Positions 49,231 to 58,659 of a DNA stretch of 64,000 nucleotides are shown here, piece after piece. Made by a program: the position numbers and the translations under genes. Source of the stretch: Shinella pollutisoli. GTDB lineage: Bacteria > Pseudomonadota > Alphaproteobacteria > Rhizobiales > Rhizobiaceae. Under the pieces are notes generated by a model. It saw only the letters and a list, made by a program, of their open reading frames with translations. It made no database searches and was not told where the DNA came from. The stretch covers positions 62,001 to 126,000 of the forward strand of contig NZ_JANFDG010000009.1 in assembly GCF_024609765.1 (NCBI RefSeq), given 5' to 3'. The number at the start of each line of letters is the position of its first letter. Within the stretch, counting starts at the first letter, position 1.

Positions 49231-50283
49231 ATGCGCGCGATGTATTACGAGGCCTTCGGGGCAACCCCCGAGATCCGCAACCTGCCGGACCCGGCGCCGG
49301 CCGAGGACGGGGTGGTGATCAAGGTCGAGGCGACGGGGCTCTGCCGCAGCGACTGGCACGGCTGGATGGGCCACGACCCGGACATCCGCCTGCCGCACGT
49401 GCCGGGCCACGAGCTCGCCGGCATCGTCGTGGCGGCCGGCAGGGCCGTCTCGCGCTTCCGGCAAGGCGAGCGCGTGACGGTGCCCTTCGTCTCCGGCTGC
49501 GGCCATTGCGGCGAATGCCGCTCGGGCAACCAGCAGGTCTGCGAGGCGCAGTTCCAGCCGGGCTTCACGCACTGGGGGTCGTTCGCCGAATATGTGGCGA
49601 TCGACCATGCCGACCACAATCTCGTGCCCCTGCCGGAGAGCATCGACTTCGCCACCGCCGCGAGCCTCGGCTGCCGCTTCGCCACCGCGTTCCGCGCCGT
49701 CGTCGACCAGGCGAGGGTGACGGGCGGCGAGTGGGTCGCCGTCCACGGCTGCGGCGGCGTCGGCCTGTCGGCGATCATGATCGCCGCGGCGCTCGGGGCG
49801 AACCCCGTCGCCATCGACATTTCGCAGGAGAAACTGGATTTCGCGCGGAAGATGGGCGCGGTGGCGACGGTCGACGCGCGGGCGGTTGCCGACGTGGCGG
49901 AGGCGGTGCGCGAGATCACCGGCGGCGGCGCGCACGCCTCGCTCGACGCTCTGGGCTCGCCCGTCACCTGCTTCAACTCGATCCGGAACCTGCGCCGGCG
50001 CGGGCGGCACGTGCAGGTGGGGCTGATGCTCGCCGACCATGCGACGCCACAGATCCCGATGGCGCAGGTGATCGGCCACGAGCTCACAATCTACGGCAGC
50101 CACGGCATGCAGGCCTGGCGCTACGACGCGATGCTTTCGATGATGGCGGCCGGGCGGCTTGCGCCCGAGCGGCTGATCGGCCGGCACATCGGCCTCGACG
50201 AGGCGGTGCCGGCTCTGATGGCGATGGACCGCGCGGCCGACACCGGCATCAGCGTGATCACGCGGATGGGCCCGGCCGATTGA
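49231..50283 (+). CDS. Zinc-dependent medium-chain alcohol dehydrogenase
   Basis: The enzyme has 350 residues from ATG 49231. MDR features: catalytic-zinc Cys in [10 protein letters not shown] and the His in [10 protein letters not shown]; structural zinc loop [15 protein letters not shown]; the Rossmann nucleotide fold [42 protein letters not shown]. It is NAD(P)-dependent; the substrate is unknown. It begins the run of three genes with haloacid dehalogenase and Tam. Confidence 0.93.
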   Translation: MRAMYYEAFGATPEIRNLPDPAPAEDGVVIKVEATGLCRSDWHGWMGHDPDIRLPHVPGHELAGIVVAAGRAVSRFRQGERVTVPFVSGCGHCGECRSGNQQVCEAQFQPGFTHWGSFAEYVAIDHADHNLVPLPESIDFATAASLGCRFATAFRAVVDQARVTGGEWVAVHGCGGVGLSAIMIAAALGANPVAIDISQEKLDFARKMGAVATVDARAVADVAEAVREITGGGAHASLDALGSPVTCFNSIRNLRRRGRHVQVGLMLADHATPQIPMAQVIGHELTIYGSHGMQAWRYDAMLSMMAAGRLAPERLIGRHIGLDEAVPALMAMDRAADTGISVITRMGPAD

Positions 50284-50347
50284 CATTCCTCCGTCCTTGA
50301 CCACCAATGCGCTGTTTTCGCAGCGCATTCCGAAGGATTCCCCGACC

Positions 50348-50998
50348 GTGTCCCATGCCGCCTATGTCTTCGACGCCTACGGCACCCTGTTCGACGTGCA
50401 CGCCGCCGTGCGCCGGCACGCGGGCGACGTCGGGCCGGACTACCAGCGCGTCTCCGAGATGTGGCGGGCCAAGCAGCTCGAATATTCCTGGACGCGGGCG
50501 CTGATGGGGGCCTATGCGGACTTCTGGCAGCTCACCGAGCAGGCGCTCGACTACACGCTGGAGCGCATCGGCGGCGTCGACCCGACGCTCCGGCAGAAGC
50601 TGCTCGACGCCTACTGGAAGCTCGACTGCTACCCCGAGGTGCCGGCGGTGCTGAAGGCGCTGAAGGGGCGCGGCGCGCATGTGGCGATCCTCTCCAACGG
50701 CTCGCCGGACATGCTGCGCTCGGCCGTCGACAATGCCGCGCTCGGCACCGTCATCGACGACATCTTCTCCGTCGACGCGCTCCGGACCTACAAGACCGCG
50801 CCCGCCGTCTACGACCTCGTGACGACGGCCTACCGGCTCTATCCGGACGTCGTCTCCTTCCAGTCCTCCAACCGCTGGGACGTGGCGGGGGCGACGAGGT
50901 TCGGCTTCCGCACGGTCTGGATCAACCGCGCCGGCCTGCCGGACGAATATCCGGACCTGAAGCCCTCGCTGATCCTGCCCTCGCTCGAAAGCCTCTGA
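50348..50998 (+). CDS. Haloacid dehalogenase, type II ((S)-2-haloacid dehalogenase)
   Basis: The enzyme has 216 residues from GTG 50348. HAD motif I is [15 protein letters not shown] with nucleophile Asp9, motif II is [11 protein letters not shown], motif III covers [13 protein letters not shown] and motif IV is [29 protein letters not shown]. The [29 protein letters not shown] cap helix and SSN.WD.AGA element are typical of type II dehalogenases that hydrolyse (S)-2-haloalkanoic acids. It ends 1 bp before tam. Confidence 0.93.
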   Translation: MSHAAYVFDAYGTLFDVHAAVRRHAGDVGPDYQRVSEMWRAKQLEYSWTRALMGAYADFWQLTEQALDYTLERIGGVDPTLRQKLLDAYWKLDCYPEVPAVLKALKGRGAHVAILSNGSPDMLRSAVDNAALGTVIDDIFSVDALRTYKTAPAVYDLVTTAYRLYPDVVSFQSSNRWDVAGATRFGFRTVWINRAGLPDEYPDLKPSLILPSLESL

Positions 50999-50999
50999 C

Positions 51000-51773
51000 A
51001 TGGCCTGGTCCGCCGCGCGCTACCTGGCCTTCGAGGACGAGCGGACGCGGCCGGCCCGCGACCTCCTCGCCCAGGTGCCGGCCGACCTCGTCGCCGGCAC
51101 CGTCTACGACCTCGGCTGCGGGCCGGGCAACTCGACGGAACTGCTGGCGAAGCGCTTCCCCGGCCGCGGCGTGCGCGGCGTCGACAATGCCCCCGACATG
51201 CTGAAGGCGGCGCGGGCAAGGCTGCCCGGCATCGATTTCGTCGACTGCGACCTCGGGCGCTGGAGCCCGCACGAGCCGGCGGCGCTGCTCTTCGCCAACG
51301 CCTCGTTCCAGTGGCTGCCGGACCATATGGGCCATCTCTCGCGCATGATGGACGGCTTGCGGCCGGGCGGCGTGCTCGCCGTGCAGATGCCGGACAATCT
51401 CGCCGAGCCCTCGCACCTGCTGATGGAGGAGAGCGCCGTCGTCGGCCCGTGGCGGCAGGCTTTCGCCGACGGCACGCCGCGGCGAAAGCCGCTGCCGCCG
51501 CCGGCCGCCTATTTCGACGCGCTCGGGCCGAGGGCCGCGCGCCTCGACGTCTGGCACACGGTCTACAACCATCCGATGGCGGATGCGGCGGCGATCGTCG
51601 ACTGGGTGCGCGCAACGGGGCTCCGGCCCTATCTCGACCGGATCTCGCCGGCGGTCCATGCCGATTTCCTCGCCGACTACGAAGGCCGTATCGCCGCGGC
51701 CTATCCGCCGATGGCGGACGGACGGCGGCTGTTGCGCTTCCCGCGGCTGTTCATTCTCGCCGTGAAGGGGTGA
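51000..51773 (+). CDS. tam: Trans-aconitate 2-methyltransferase
   Basis: This 257-residue class I SAM methyltransferase has [22 protein letters not shown], the SAM motif [94 protein letters not shown] and a C-terminal [28 protein letters not shown]. Tam detoxifies trans-aconitate by methyl ester formation. It starts 1 bp after the dehalogenase stop, so the two are co-transcribed. Confidence 0.93.
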   Translation: MAWSAARYLAFEDERTRPARDLLAQVPADLVAGTVYDLGCGPGNSTELLAKRFPGRGVRGVDNAPDMLKAARARLPGIDFVDCDLGRWSPHEPAALLFANASFQWLPDHMGHLSRMMDGLRPGGVLAVQMPDNLAEPSHLLMEESAVVGPWRQAFADGTPRRKPLPPPAAYFDALGPRAARLDVWHTVYNHPMADAAAIVDWVRATGLRPYLDRISPAVHADFLADYEGRIAAAYPPMADGRRLLRFPRLFILAVKG

Positions 51774-51785
51774 TGGAGAGCGATT

Positions 51786-51925
51786 GCCCCTCATCCGGCC
51801 TGCCGGCCACCTTCTCCCCGCAAGCGGGGAGAAGGTGATTTGCCGCATCGCTTTCCCTCATCATGACCGTTTCGCAGGGCACGTCCCCTCTCCCCGCTTG
51901 CGGGGAGAGGGTTAGGGTGAGGGGC
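51786..51925. repeat. Mosaic palindromic element, subfamily B
   Basis: GCCCCTCATCCGGCCTGCCG, CCTTCTCCCCGCAAGCGGGG, a spacer of about 55 bp, CCTCTCCCCGCTTGCGGGGA and GGTTAGGGTGAGGGGC. It lies just after the tam stop. Confidence 0.93.
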
Positions 51926-51953
51926 AAGACGACACGTCGGCTCCGCCCGCCCC

Positions 51954-52343
51954 TCAGATGAACTGGCTGAGGCCGGGGACGGAGTTCACCACCTCGTCCA
52001 CCACCTCGTCGCCGGCGTGCTCGCGGGCGATCGCGATGGTCTGCTTGGCGAGACCGCCGATCTCGCCCATGCCGAGGCCCTGGCTCATCAGCTGCTGGCC
52101 GAGGCCCATCACGCCGCCGCCGCCGAGCGCGCCGAGGAGGCCGCCGAGCAGCCCCTCGCCCTGGCCTTCGCCGTTGTACTTGGCGACCAGCTCGGAGGCG
52201 CCGGGGATGGCCTCGATCATCTTTGCCACGGGGCCATCGGCCGCCTCGCGCTGGAGGAAGCCGAGCATCATGCCCATGGCCTTCTCCGCAAGCGCCGGCT
52301 CGATGCCGACGGCGTCGGCGACACGGGTGACGAGTTCGTTCAT
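51954..52343 (-). CDS. Hypothetical protein with Gly-rich centre (DUF2267/DUF2780-like)
   Basis: The protein has 129 residues from ATG 52343 (MNELVTRVADAVGIEPALAEKAMGMMLGFLQREAADGPVAKMIEAIPGASELV). Residues 60-85 are Gly/Leu-rich (EGLLGGLLGALGGGGVMGLGQ) and the C-terminus has ETQ-like GLAKQTIAIAREHAGDEVVDEVVNSVPGLSQFI. The N-terminal motif 'AVGI.PA.AE.A......FL..EAP.GPVA....AIPGA..L' matches small DUF2267/DUF2780-type proteins. There is no membrane span or signal; function unknown. Confidence 0.7.
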   Translation of the reverse strand: MNELVTRVADAVGIEPALAEKAMGMMLGFLQREAADGPVAKMIEAIPGASELVAKYNGEGQGEGLLGGLLGALGGGGVMGLGQQLMSQGLGMGEIGGLAKQTIAIAREHAGDEVVDEVVNSVPGLSQFI

Positions 52344-52570
52344 GGAATCCTCCTGGATATGCAGATTGACGTCACGGTAAGAAAGTTCTCCGGCCCGTTC
52401 AAGCCGGAAGAATCGAGGGGGCGGGACCGCCGGACGGATCGCCCGCAAAGCGTGTTGTTCCCGTGCCGGACTATCCTTATAACCTCACTGGGACGATTCA
52501 ACGAAAACCTCGCGGGCGCGGCGATCCGTCCTGCCCGCGGGCGGACCAACAGGGACCAGGGAGTTTCAGC

Positions 52571-54139
52571 GTGGCGGAATCGATGCTTCAGGACGGCAAG
52601 CTCTATATCGGCACCAGCCGAAAGCCGGACGACAGCCCGAACAAGGGCGAATATCTCGACCTGAAGTTCGGCAACCGCCACGGCCTCGTCACCGGCGCCA
52701 CCGGCACCGGCAAGACGGTGACGCTGCAGATCCTCGCCGAAGGCTTCTCCAACGCCGGCGTGCCGGTGTTCTGTGCCGACGTGAAGGGCGACCTCTCCGG
52801 CATCGGCGCGATGGGCGAGCCGAAGGACTTCCTCCTGAAGCGCGCGAGCGAGATCGGGCTCGAGCCCTACGACTTCCAGGAATTCCCGGTGATCTTCTGG
52901 GACCTCTACGGCGAGAAGGGCCACCGCGTGCGCACCACCATCTCCGAGATGGGGCCGCTGCTGCTCTCGCGGCTGATGAACGCCACCGACGCGCAGGAGG
53001 GCGTGATCAACATCGCCTTCAAGATCGCCGACCAGGGCGGCCTGCCGCTGCTCGACCTCAAGGACTTCCAGGCGCTGCTGACCTACATGGGCGAGAACGC
53101 CACGCAGCTCTCCAACCAGTTCGGCTTCATCTCCAAGGCCTCGGTCGGCTCGATCCAGCGCGAGCTCCTGATCCTCGAGCAGCAGGGGGCCGCGCAGTTC
53201 TTCGGCGAGCCGGCGCTGAAGATCTCCGACATCATGCGCACGACCAACGACGGGCGCGGGGCGATCTCGGTGCTCGCCGCCGACAAGCTGATGATGAACC
53301 CGCGCCTCTACGGCACCTTCCTGCTATGGATGCTGTCGGAGCTGTTCGAGGTGCTGCCGGAGGTGGGCGACCCGGAGAAGCCGAAGCTCGTCTTCTTCTT
53401 CGACGAGGCGCATCTGCTCTTCAACGACGCGCCGAAGGTGCTGATCGAGCGCGTCGAGCAGGTGGTGCGGCTCATCCGCTCCAAGGGCGTCGGCGTCTAT
53501 TTCGTCACGCAGAACCCGCTCGACGTGCCGGAGACCGTGCTCGCCCAGCTCGGCAACCGCGTGCAGCACGCGCTGCGCGCCTATACGCCGCGCGAGCAGA
53601 AGGCGGTGAGGACGGCGGCCGACACGTTCCGCCCTAACCCGGATTTCGACTGCGCCACCGTCATCACCCAGCTCGGCACCGGCGAGGCGCTGGTCTCGAC
53701 GCTGGAGGGCAAGGGCGCGCCGTCGATGGTGGAGCGCACGCTGGTCCGCCCGCCGTCGTCGCGGCTCGGCCCGGTAACCGATGCCGAGCGGCAGAAGATC
53801 ATGGCGGTGAGCCCCGTCGCCGGCCTCTACGACGAGGATTTCGACCGCGAATCGGCCTACGAGATCCTGACGGAGCGGGCGAGGAAGGCGGCGGAAGCCG
53901 CCGAGCGGGAAAAGGCGGAAGCCGACGCCGCCGCCGACGAGCCCTCCGGCGGCAGCCGCTGGACGCTGCCCGGCTTCGGCGACGAGCCTGCCGCCAAGCC
54001 CGCGGCGAAGGCCGGCGGCCGCTCCGGCTACCAGCGCGAGACGGTGGCGGAGGCGGCGATGAAGTCCGTCGCCCGCAGCGTCGCCTCGTCGCTCGGACGG
54101 GCGCTGGTTCGGGGGATTCTGGGGAGCCTGCGGCGGTAG
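52571..54139 (+). CDS. HerA-like helicase/ATPase of the DUF853 (YjgR) family
   Basis: The protein has 522 residues from GTG 52571 (or ATG 52583). The N-terminal half has a FtsK/HerA P-loop [40 protein letters not shown] and a Walker [50 protein letters not shown], followed by an [20 protein letters not shown] element. These define the DUF853 group. The C-terminal 90 residues are charged and Ala-rich. Substrates are unknown; members may act on DNA or as nucleotidases. Function not established. Confidence 0.9.
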   Translation: MAESMLQDGKLYIGTSRKPDDSPNKGEYLDLKFGNRHGLVTGATGTGKTVTLQILAEGFSNAGVPVFCADVKGDLSGIGAMGEPKDFLLKRASEIGLEPYDFQEFPVIFWDLYGEKGHRVRTTISEMGPLLLSRLMNATDAQEGVINIAFKIADQGGLPLLDLKDFQALLTYMGENATQLSNQFGFISKASVGSIQRELLILEQQGAAQFFGEPALKISDIMRTTNDGRGAISVLAADKLMMNPRLYGTFLLWMLSELFEVLPEVGDPEKPKLVFFFDEAHLLFNDAPKVLIERVEQVVRLIRSKGVGVYFVTQNPLDVPETVLAQLGNRVQHALRAYTPREQKAVRTAADTFRPNPDFDCATVITQLGTGEALVSTLEGKGAPSMVERTLVRPPSSRLGPVTDAERQKIMAVSPVAGLYDEDFDRESAYEILTERARKAAEAAEREKAEADAAADEPSGGSRWTLPGFGDEPAAKPAAKAGGRSGYQRETVAEAAMKSVARSVASSLGRALVRGILGSLRR

Positions 54140-54154
54140 GCTGGCCTTCGCCCG

Positions 54155-54194
54155 CACCCTCCGGCCTGCCGGGCCTTCCCCCTTCACGGGCAAG
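54155..54194. repeat. Degenerate fragment of a mosaic arm
   Basis: ACCCTCCGGCCTGCCGGG followed by CTTCCCCCTTCACGGG resembles one half of subfamily A or B with decay; the other half is missing. Confidence 0.5.
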
Positions 54195-54215
54195 GCTGTT
54201 GCAAAGGGATGCCAA

Positions 54216-54356
54216 GCCCCTCATCCGGCCTGCCGGCCACCTTCTCCTTGGCTGCGGGGAGAAGGAAGCGCGAGGCTCGGTTTTCCTCAATCTTCAGCGC
54301 TTGCGTGGGACAGGTCCCCTCTCCCCGCTTGCGGGGAGAGGGTTAGGGTGAGGGGC
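54216..54356. repeat. Mosaic palindromic element, subfamily B
   Basis: GCCCCTCATCCGGCCTGCCG, CCTTCTCCTTGGCTGCGGGG (one arm with an insertion), a spacer, CCTCTCCCCGCTTGCGGGGA and GGTTAGGGTGAGGGGC. Its right half is nearly identical to that at 51786-51925. Confidence 0.9.
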
Positions 54357-54376
54357 AGAAGGCGTGCTCGGAAAGC

Positions 54377-54799
54377 TCAGACCACCGTCGTCTTCACGTC
54401 GAGGTTGCCGCGGGTGGCGTGGCTGTAGGGGCAGACGACGTGGGCCTTCCTGACGAGGTCCTCGACCACGGCCTTGTCGACGCCGGGGACGGAAACCTCC
54501 AGCGCGGCCTCGATGCCGAAGCCGCCGCCGTCCTCGCGCGGGCCGATGCCGACGGTCGCCGTCACCTTCGCCTCGTCCGGGATCTTCACCTTCTCCTTGC
54601 CCGCGACGAACTTCAGCGCGCCGAGGAAGCAGGCGGAATAGCCGACGCCGAAAAGCTGCTCGGGATTGGTGCCGCGTGCCCCATCGCCGCCGAGTTCCTT
54701 CGGTACGGTGAGCGTCACGTCGACGGCGCCGTCCTCGCTCGCGCCGTGGCCGGCACGGCCGCCGGTGGCCGAAGCCTTGGTCCTGTAGAGAATGGGCAT
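54377..54799 (-). CDS. ohr: Organic hydroperoxide resistance protein (Ohr)
   Basis: This 140-residue thiol peroxidase of the Ohr/OsmC family has the reactive Cys57 in NPEQLFGVGYSACFLGAL and the resolving Cys123 in AHVVCPYSHATRGN, with Arg (GRAGHGAS region) and GIGPREDGGGFGIEAALEVSVPG. It reduces organic and fatty-acid hydroperoxides. Divergent from ohrR across 114 bp with operator-like palindromes; the classical ohr-ohrR layout. Confidence 0.95.
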   Translation of the reverse strand: MPILYRTKASATGGRAGHGASEDGAVDVTLTVPKELGGDGARGTNPEQLFGVGYSACFLGALKFVAGKEKVKIPDEAKVTATVGIGPREDGGGFGIEAALEVSVPGVDKAVVEDLVRKAHVVCPYSHATRGNLDVKTTVV

Positions 54800-54842
54800 G
54801 ATCGTTTCCTTCCTTGCTTCCGTTGACGATGGGTCATTAATA

Positions 54843-54884
54843 GCGCAAAATTAGATTGCGCACAATATGATTTTGCAAATTGCA
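54843..54884. promoter_or_regulatory. Candidate OhrR operators between ohr and ohrR
   Basis: Two palindromes lie in the divergent gap: GCGCAA-N7-TTGCGC (54843-54861) and TGCAA-A-TTGCA (54874-54884). Both are AT-rich inverted repeats of the kind OhrR dimers bind. Confidence 0.65.
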
Positions 54885-54913
54885 CGTCCGTCCGTTCCCT
54901 GCGACAATAAACC

Positions 54914-55414
54914 ATGACCGACAGACCGCCGAACACGCATCCCGATCCCCTTCCCCCCGACGCGCTGGCGCTCGACCGGCAGCTCTGTTTCGCCGTCTAT
55001 TCCGCCGCGCACGCCTTCAACCGAACCTACAAGCCGCTGCTCGACCCCTACGGCCTCACCTATCCGCAATATCTCGTACTGCTGTCGCTGTGGGAGGAGG
55101 ACGGGCGTACGGTCAAGGCGCTCGGCGCGGCGCTGGGGCTCGATTCCGGCACGCTCTCGCCGCTCCTCAAGCGGCTGGAGGCGAGCGGCTACATCCGCCG
55201 CGCGCGCGACCGCGCCGACGAGCGGCAGGTCATCGTGACGCTGACGGGCAAGGGCCGCGCCATGCAGGAGGAGGCCGGCGCCATCCGCATGGAGATCGGC
55301 CGGGCCTCGGGCTGTTCGCTCGCCGCGCTGGAGGAGCTCAATTCGACGCTGCAGCGGCTCACCGCCAACCTGCGCGCCGGGCAAGAGGCGGACGCCGCGG
55401 AGGGCGCCGCATGA
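54914..55414 (+). CDS. ohrR: OhrR-type MarR family regulator
   Basis: This 166-residue MarR protein has the peroxide-sensing Cys25 in LDRQLCFAVYSAAHAFNRTYKPLLDPYGLTYPQYLVLLSLWEED, the wHTH core VKALGAALGLDSGTLSPLLKRLEASGYIRRARDRADERQVIVTLTGKG, and a second Cys134 in ASGCSLAALEEL, so it is a two-Cys OhrR. It should repress ohr until oxidised. The stop overlaps the following kinase gene by 4 bp (ATGA), tying a peroxide sensor to a two-component system. Confidence 0.95.
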   Translation: MTDRPPNTHPDPLPPDALALDRQLCFAVYSAAHAFNRTYKPLLDPYGLTYPQYLVLLSLWEEDGRTVKALGAALGLDSGTLSPLLKRLEASGYIRRARDRADERQVIVTLTGKGRAMQEEAGAIRMEIGRASGCSLAALEELNSTLQRLTANLRAGQEADAAEGAA

Positions 55415-57342
55415 GCCTGTCGCCGGGCGCGCCGTGGCCGTGGCGCCGGCTGGCGACCGCCGCCGGTCTCTGGTGCATCGCCGTCGGCCTCGGCATGATG
55501 GCCGTCTGGCTCGCCGAGCCGGCGGGTCTCGCCGCGCGCCATCCCGGCTTCTTCGGCATGAAGTTCAACGCCGCGCTCGCCTTCACCGTCGTCGGCGCGG
55601 CCCTCCTGCTGATCCGGCGGGGATACCGGCGGGTGCCGGCGCTGATGATGGCGCCGGTCGTCCTCTACGGCGCGCTGGCGCTGTCGCAGCACCTCTTGCG
55701 CATCGACGTCGGCATCGACACGCTGCTGCACACGCCCTTCGTCGACATCGGCACCAGCGTGCCGGGGCGCATCGCCCCCAACACGGCGCTCTGCTTCATG
55801 CTGGTCGGCGCCGCCGTCGCCGTGCGCGCCCTTCGCGGCGAGGGCAGCCTGCCCCAGATCGCGCTCGGCTTCGCCGCCTTCACCATCGCCGCCGCCGCCC
55901 TCCTCGGCTATGCGATCGCGCTCGACTTCGCGCACGACTGGATCGCCTTCACGCGCATGTCGCCGCAGAGCGCGAGCTGCTTCGCGCTCGTCGGCGCGGC
56001 GCTGATCTTCGCCGACACGCGCGAGGCCGGCTATCCGCGCACGGCGCTCGCAGCCCTCCTCGGGGTCGCGACCTACCTGATCCTGCTCGCCATGACCTAT
56101 CGCGAGCTCTACCGCTTCGAGGCGGCCTTCGGCCTCACCTTCTCCACCAGCGGGCCGCACGGCACGCTCTCCTCGCTGGTGCTGATCTCCGGCACGCTCT
56201 ATTGCGCGCTCGTCGCCCATCTCTTCCATTCCGCCCGCAAGGCGCGGCGCATGGCGGCCGACCTCGCCGAGAACCGCGCGCGGCTCTCCGCCATCATCGA
56301 CAACGCCGTCGACGGCATCATCACCATCGACGGACGCGGCACCATCCAGTCTGTCAATCCCGCCTGCACGCGCATCTTCGGCTACCGGCCGGACGAGATG
56401 ATCGGCCGCAACGTCAAGATGCTGATGCCCGAGCCCTATCACAGCGCGCATGACGGCTATCTCGCCCATTACCGGGAGACCGGCGAGGCCCGCATCATCG
56501 GCCAGGGCCGCGAGGCGGAGGGCCGGCGCCGGGACGGCTCGGTCTTCCCGCTCGACCTCGCCGTCGCGAAGCTCGACCTCGGCCGGACGGTCGCCTATTC
56601 CGGCATCGTGCGCGACATCTCCGAGCGCAAGCGCTCCGAGACGGCGCTGCTGGAGGCCAATGCGGAGCTCGAGGAATTCGCCTACCGCACCTCGCACGAC
56701 CTGCGCTCGCCGATCGCCTCCTCGCTCGGCCTCCTCACCATCGCGCGCGAGATGCTGGCCGACGGGGAGACGGCGGCGCTCGAGCAGACGCTCGGCCGGA
56801 TGGAGCGCAACTTCCGCCGTCTCGACCACCTGATCCAGAACATCATCACGCTGACGCGCAACCGGCTGATGGAGGAGGACGCCGAGCCGATCGCCGTCCG
56901 CGCCGCCGTCGCCGAGGCGATCGACGCGCTCTCCCACCTCGACGACGTGCAGCACATCGCCATCGAGAATCACGTCGCGGACGAATTGACAATTGTCGCC
57001 AAGCCGTCGAAATTCCACGTCGCCATCGGCAACATGCTGTCCAACGCGGTCAAGTACCACGACCCGCAGGAGGCGCAGCCGAGGATCGACATCCGCGCCG
57101 ACCGGCGGGCCGGCAAGGTGCGGATATCGGTGGAGGACAATGGCCTCGGCGTTCCGCCCGCAAGCCGCCACCTGCTCTTCCAGATGTTCAAGCGGCTGCA
57201 CCCGAACCGGTCGTTCGGAAGCGGGCTCGGCCTTTACATATTGCGCAAGACCGCGGAGGGCATGGGCGGCACCGCGCTCTACGAGGCACGGGAGAAAGGC
57301 AGCCGGTTCGCCATCGAGCTGCCGGAGGGAGAGGGGCAATGA
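55411..57342 (+). CDS. Membrane histidine kinase with FixL-like PAS domain, in ohrR operon
   Basis: The kinase has 643 residues. An N-terminal membrane domain with seven or eight hydrophobic segments (about 12-275) is followed by a PAS domain (about 288-405) containing MLMPEPYHSAHDGYLAHYRETGEARIIGQGREAEGRRRDGSVFPLDLAV; His347 matches the heme-ligand position of FixL (HDxYLxxYRxT), and IIGxGRExxGRRRDG is the matching FixL loop. The HisKA part has EFAYRTSHDLRSPIASSLGLL (His429), and the HATPase part has NMLSNAVKYHD and EDNGLGVP, GSGLGLYILRKTAEGMGG. It overlaps ohrR and the receiver gene by 4 bp each. It may sense O2, NO or redox state; heme binding is inferred. Confidence 0.9.
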   Translation: MSLSPGAPWPWRRLATAAGLWCIAVGLGMMAVWLAEPAGLAARHPGFFGMKFNAALAFTVVGAALLLIRRGYRRVPALMMAPVVLYGALALSQHLLRIDVGIDTLLHTPFVDIGTSVPGRIAPNTALCFMLVGAAVAVRALRGEGSLPQIALGFAAFTIAAAALLGYAIALDFAHDWIAFTRMSPQSASCFALVGAALIFADTREAGYPRTALAALLGVATYLILLAMTYRELYRFEAAFGLTFSTSGPHGTLSSLVLISGTLYCALVAHLFHSARKARRMAADLAENRARLSAIIDNAVDGIITIDGRGTIQSVNPACTRIFGYRPDEMIGRNVKMLMPEPYHSAHDGYLAHYRETGEARIIGQGREAEGRRRDGSVFPLDLAVAKLDLGRTVAYSGIVRDISERKRSETALLEANAELEEFAYRTSHDLRSPIASSLGLLTIAREMLADGETAALEQTLGRMERNFRRLDHLIQNIITLTRNRLMEEDAEPIAVRAAVAEAIDALSHLDDVQHIAIENHVADELTIVAKPSKFHVAIGNMLSNAVKYHDPQEAQPRIDIRADRRAGKVRISVEDNGLGVPPASRHLLFQMFKRLHPNRSFGSGLGLYILRKTAEGMGGTALYEAREKGSRFAIELPEGEGQ

Positions 57343-57716
57343 CACTCGGTTCGATCCTCGTCGTGGACGACGACGAGAACGATCAGTTCATCTGCGAGTA
57401 CACGATCCGCCGGTTCGATCCGGACATCCGCATCCTCAAGGCCTTCGACGGCGCCGAGGCGCTCGACATCCTGCGCGCCGAGACGCCCGACGCCATCATC
57501 CTCGACATCAACATGCCGGTGATGAACGGCTTCGAGTTCCTCGACCGCTACGCCGCCGAATTCGAGGAGCACGCCCCCGTCGTCGCCATGCTGACGAGCT
57601 CGCATCTCGGCAAGGACCGCGAGCGCGCCCTGCAATACGCCTTCGTCAAGAGCTATTTCGAGAAGCCGCTGACGGCGCAGCACCTGCGGGTGATGGCGGA
57701 GCTGCTGGACGGGTGA
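57339..57716 (+). CDS. Single-domain response regulator (Rcp1-like receiver)
   Basis: This 125-residue stand-alone receiver has the acidic pair in ILVVDDDENDQ, phospho-acceptor Asp56 in AIILDINMPVMNGFEFL, a Ser/Thr in VVAMLTSS and a Lys in KSYFEKPLT. No output domain is present, so it must act through a partner or a phosphorelay. It starts inside the stop of the PAS kinase (4-bp overlap), making ohrR-kinase-receiver one operon. It belongs to the Rcp1-like group of short receivers typical of FixL-like or phytochrome-like kinases. Confidence 0.93.
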   Translation: MTLGSILVVDDDENDQFICEYTIRRFDPDIRILKAFDGAEALDILRAETPDAIILDINMPVMNGFEFLDRYAAEFEEHAPVVAMLTSSHLGKDRERALQYAFVKSYFEKPLTAQHLRVMAELLDG

Positions 57717-57740
57717 CGGACGGCGGCGCGCACGCCAATA

Positions 57741-57757
57741 CCCCCCTCTGCCCCGCC
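57741..57757. repeat. Solo fragment of a subfamily A arm
   Basis: CCCCCCTCTGCCCCGCC ends exactly at the stop codon (57758) of the L,D-transpeptidase gene. Only the outer arm remains. Confidence 0.65.
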
Positions 57758-58531
57758 TCAGATCACCAGCACCGGCGCCTTGCCGGGCACGCGCTCGTAG
57801 AGGTCGATGACGTCCTGGTTGAGCAGGCGCACGCAGCCCGAGGAGACGGCCTTGCCGATCGAGCGCCATTCCGGCGTGCCGTGCAGGCGGTAGAGCGTGT
57901 CCTCGCCGTTCTGGAAGATGTAGAGCGCGCGCGCGCCGAGCGGGTTGTCGATGCCCGGCGCCATGCCGCCGTTGGCGGCGGAATATCTGACCAGCTCCGG
58001 CTGGCGGGCGACCATCGAATCGGGCGGCGTCCAGCGCGGCCAGGCCTGCTTCCACTGGATGACGCCGCGGCCGGACCAGGAGAAGCCCTGCCGGCCGATG
58101 CCGACGCCGTAGCGCATCGCCCGGCCGTTCGGCAGGATGAGGTAGAGGAAGCGGTTGCCGGTGTCGACGATGATCGTGCCCGGCCGCTCGGCGAAGGGGC
58201 TGTCGACCTCCTGGCGGTAGTAGCGCGCGTCGATCTGCTGGTAGGGCACGGCCGGGATGCGGTGGCCGCCGTCGATGCGCTCGGCATAGATCGAGGCGTA
58301 GTAGGAGGAATCCGGCAGCAGGCCCGTCGGCTGGCGGGCGAGGCCGTCGCGGTAGCGGATGTCGAGCTCCTCCGGCCGGCCCTCGATCGCCGTGTTGCGG
58401 AAATAGGGCGCCGTCTCGCGGCGGAAACGGTCTGTGTTCATCGAGGAGGTGCAGCCGGCGAGCCCCCCTGCCAGGGCGAGCCCGGACACTTGCAGGAAGC
58501 GGCGGCGGGAAAGCGCGGAAGTATCGGTCAT
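57758..58531 (-). CDS. Tat-exported lipoprotein-type L,D-transpeptidase (YkuD)
   Basis: The protein has 257 residues from ATG 58531. The N-terminus SRRRFLQVSGLALAGGLAGCTSS combines a twin-arginine motif with a lipobox (LAGC), so it is probably a Tat-secreted lipoprotein. The YkuD domain (about 120-257) has GTIIVDTGNRFLYLILPNGRAMRYGVGIGRQGF, a HGTPEW motif and the catalytic SSGCVRLLNQDVIDLYERV. It forms 3-3 cross-links or attaches proteins to peptidoglycan in the periplasm. Catalytic His and Cys are present. Confidence 0.93.
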   Translation of the reverse strand: MTDTSALSRRRFLQVSGLALAGGLAGCTSSMNTDRFRRETAPYFRNTAIEGRPEELDIRYRDGLARQPTGLLPDSSYYASIYAERIDGGHRIPAVPYQQIDARYYRQEVDSPFAERPGTIIVDTGNRFLYLILPNGRAMRYGVGIGRQGFSWSGRGVIQWKQAWPRWTPPDSMVARQPELVRYSAANGGMAPGIDNPLGARALYIFQNGEDTLYRLHGTPEWRSIGKAVSSGCVRLLNQDVIDLYERVPGKAPVLVI

Positions 58532-58659
58532 GAACCTGTGGAACCCGGTTTTCTGGACGTCATTGTGGCGGGAGGAACTAACGAAACCGTCAATAGGTCC
58601 GTAACCCTGCCGCATTTATGACGAATGCGGCTGGTCTGTGGCTTGCGCGCCACGCCGCG

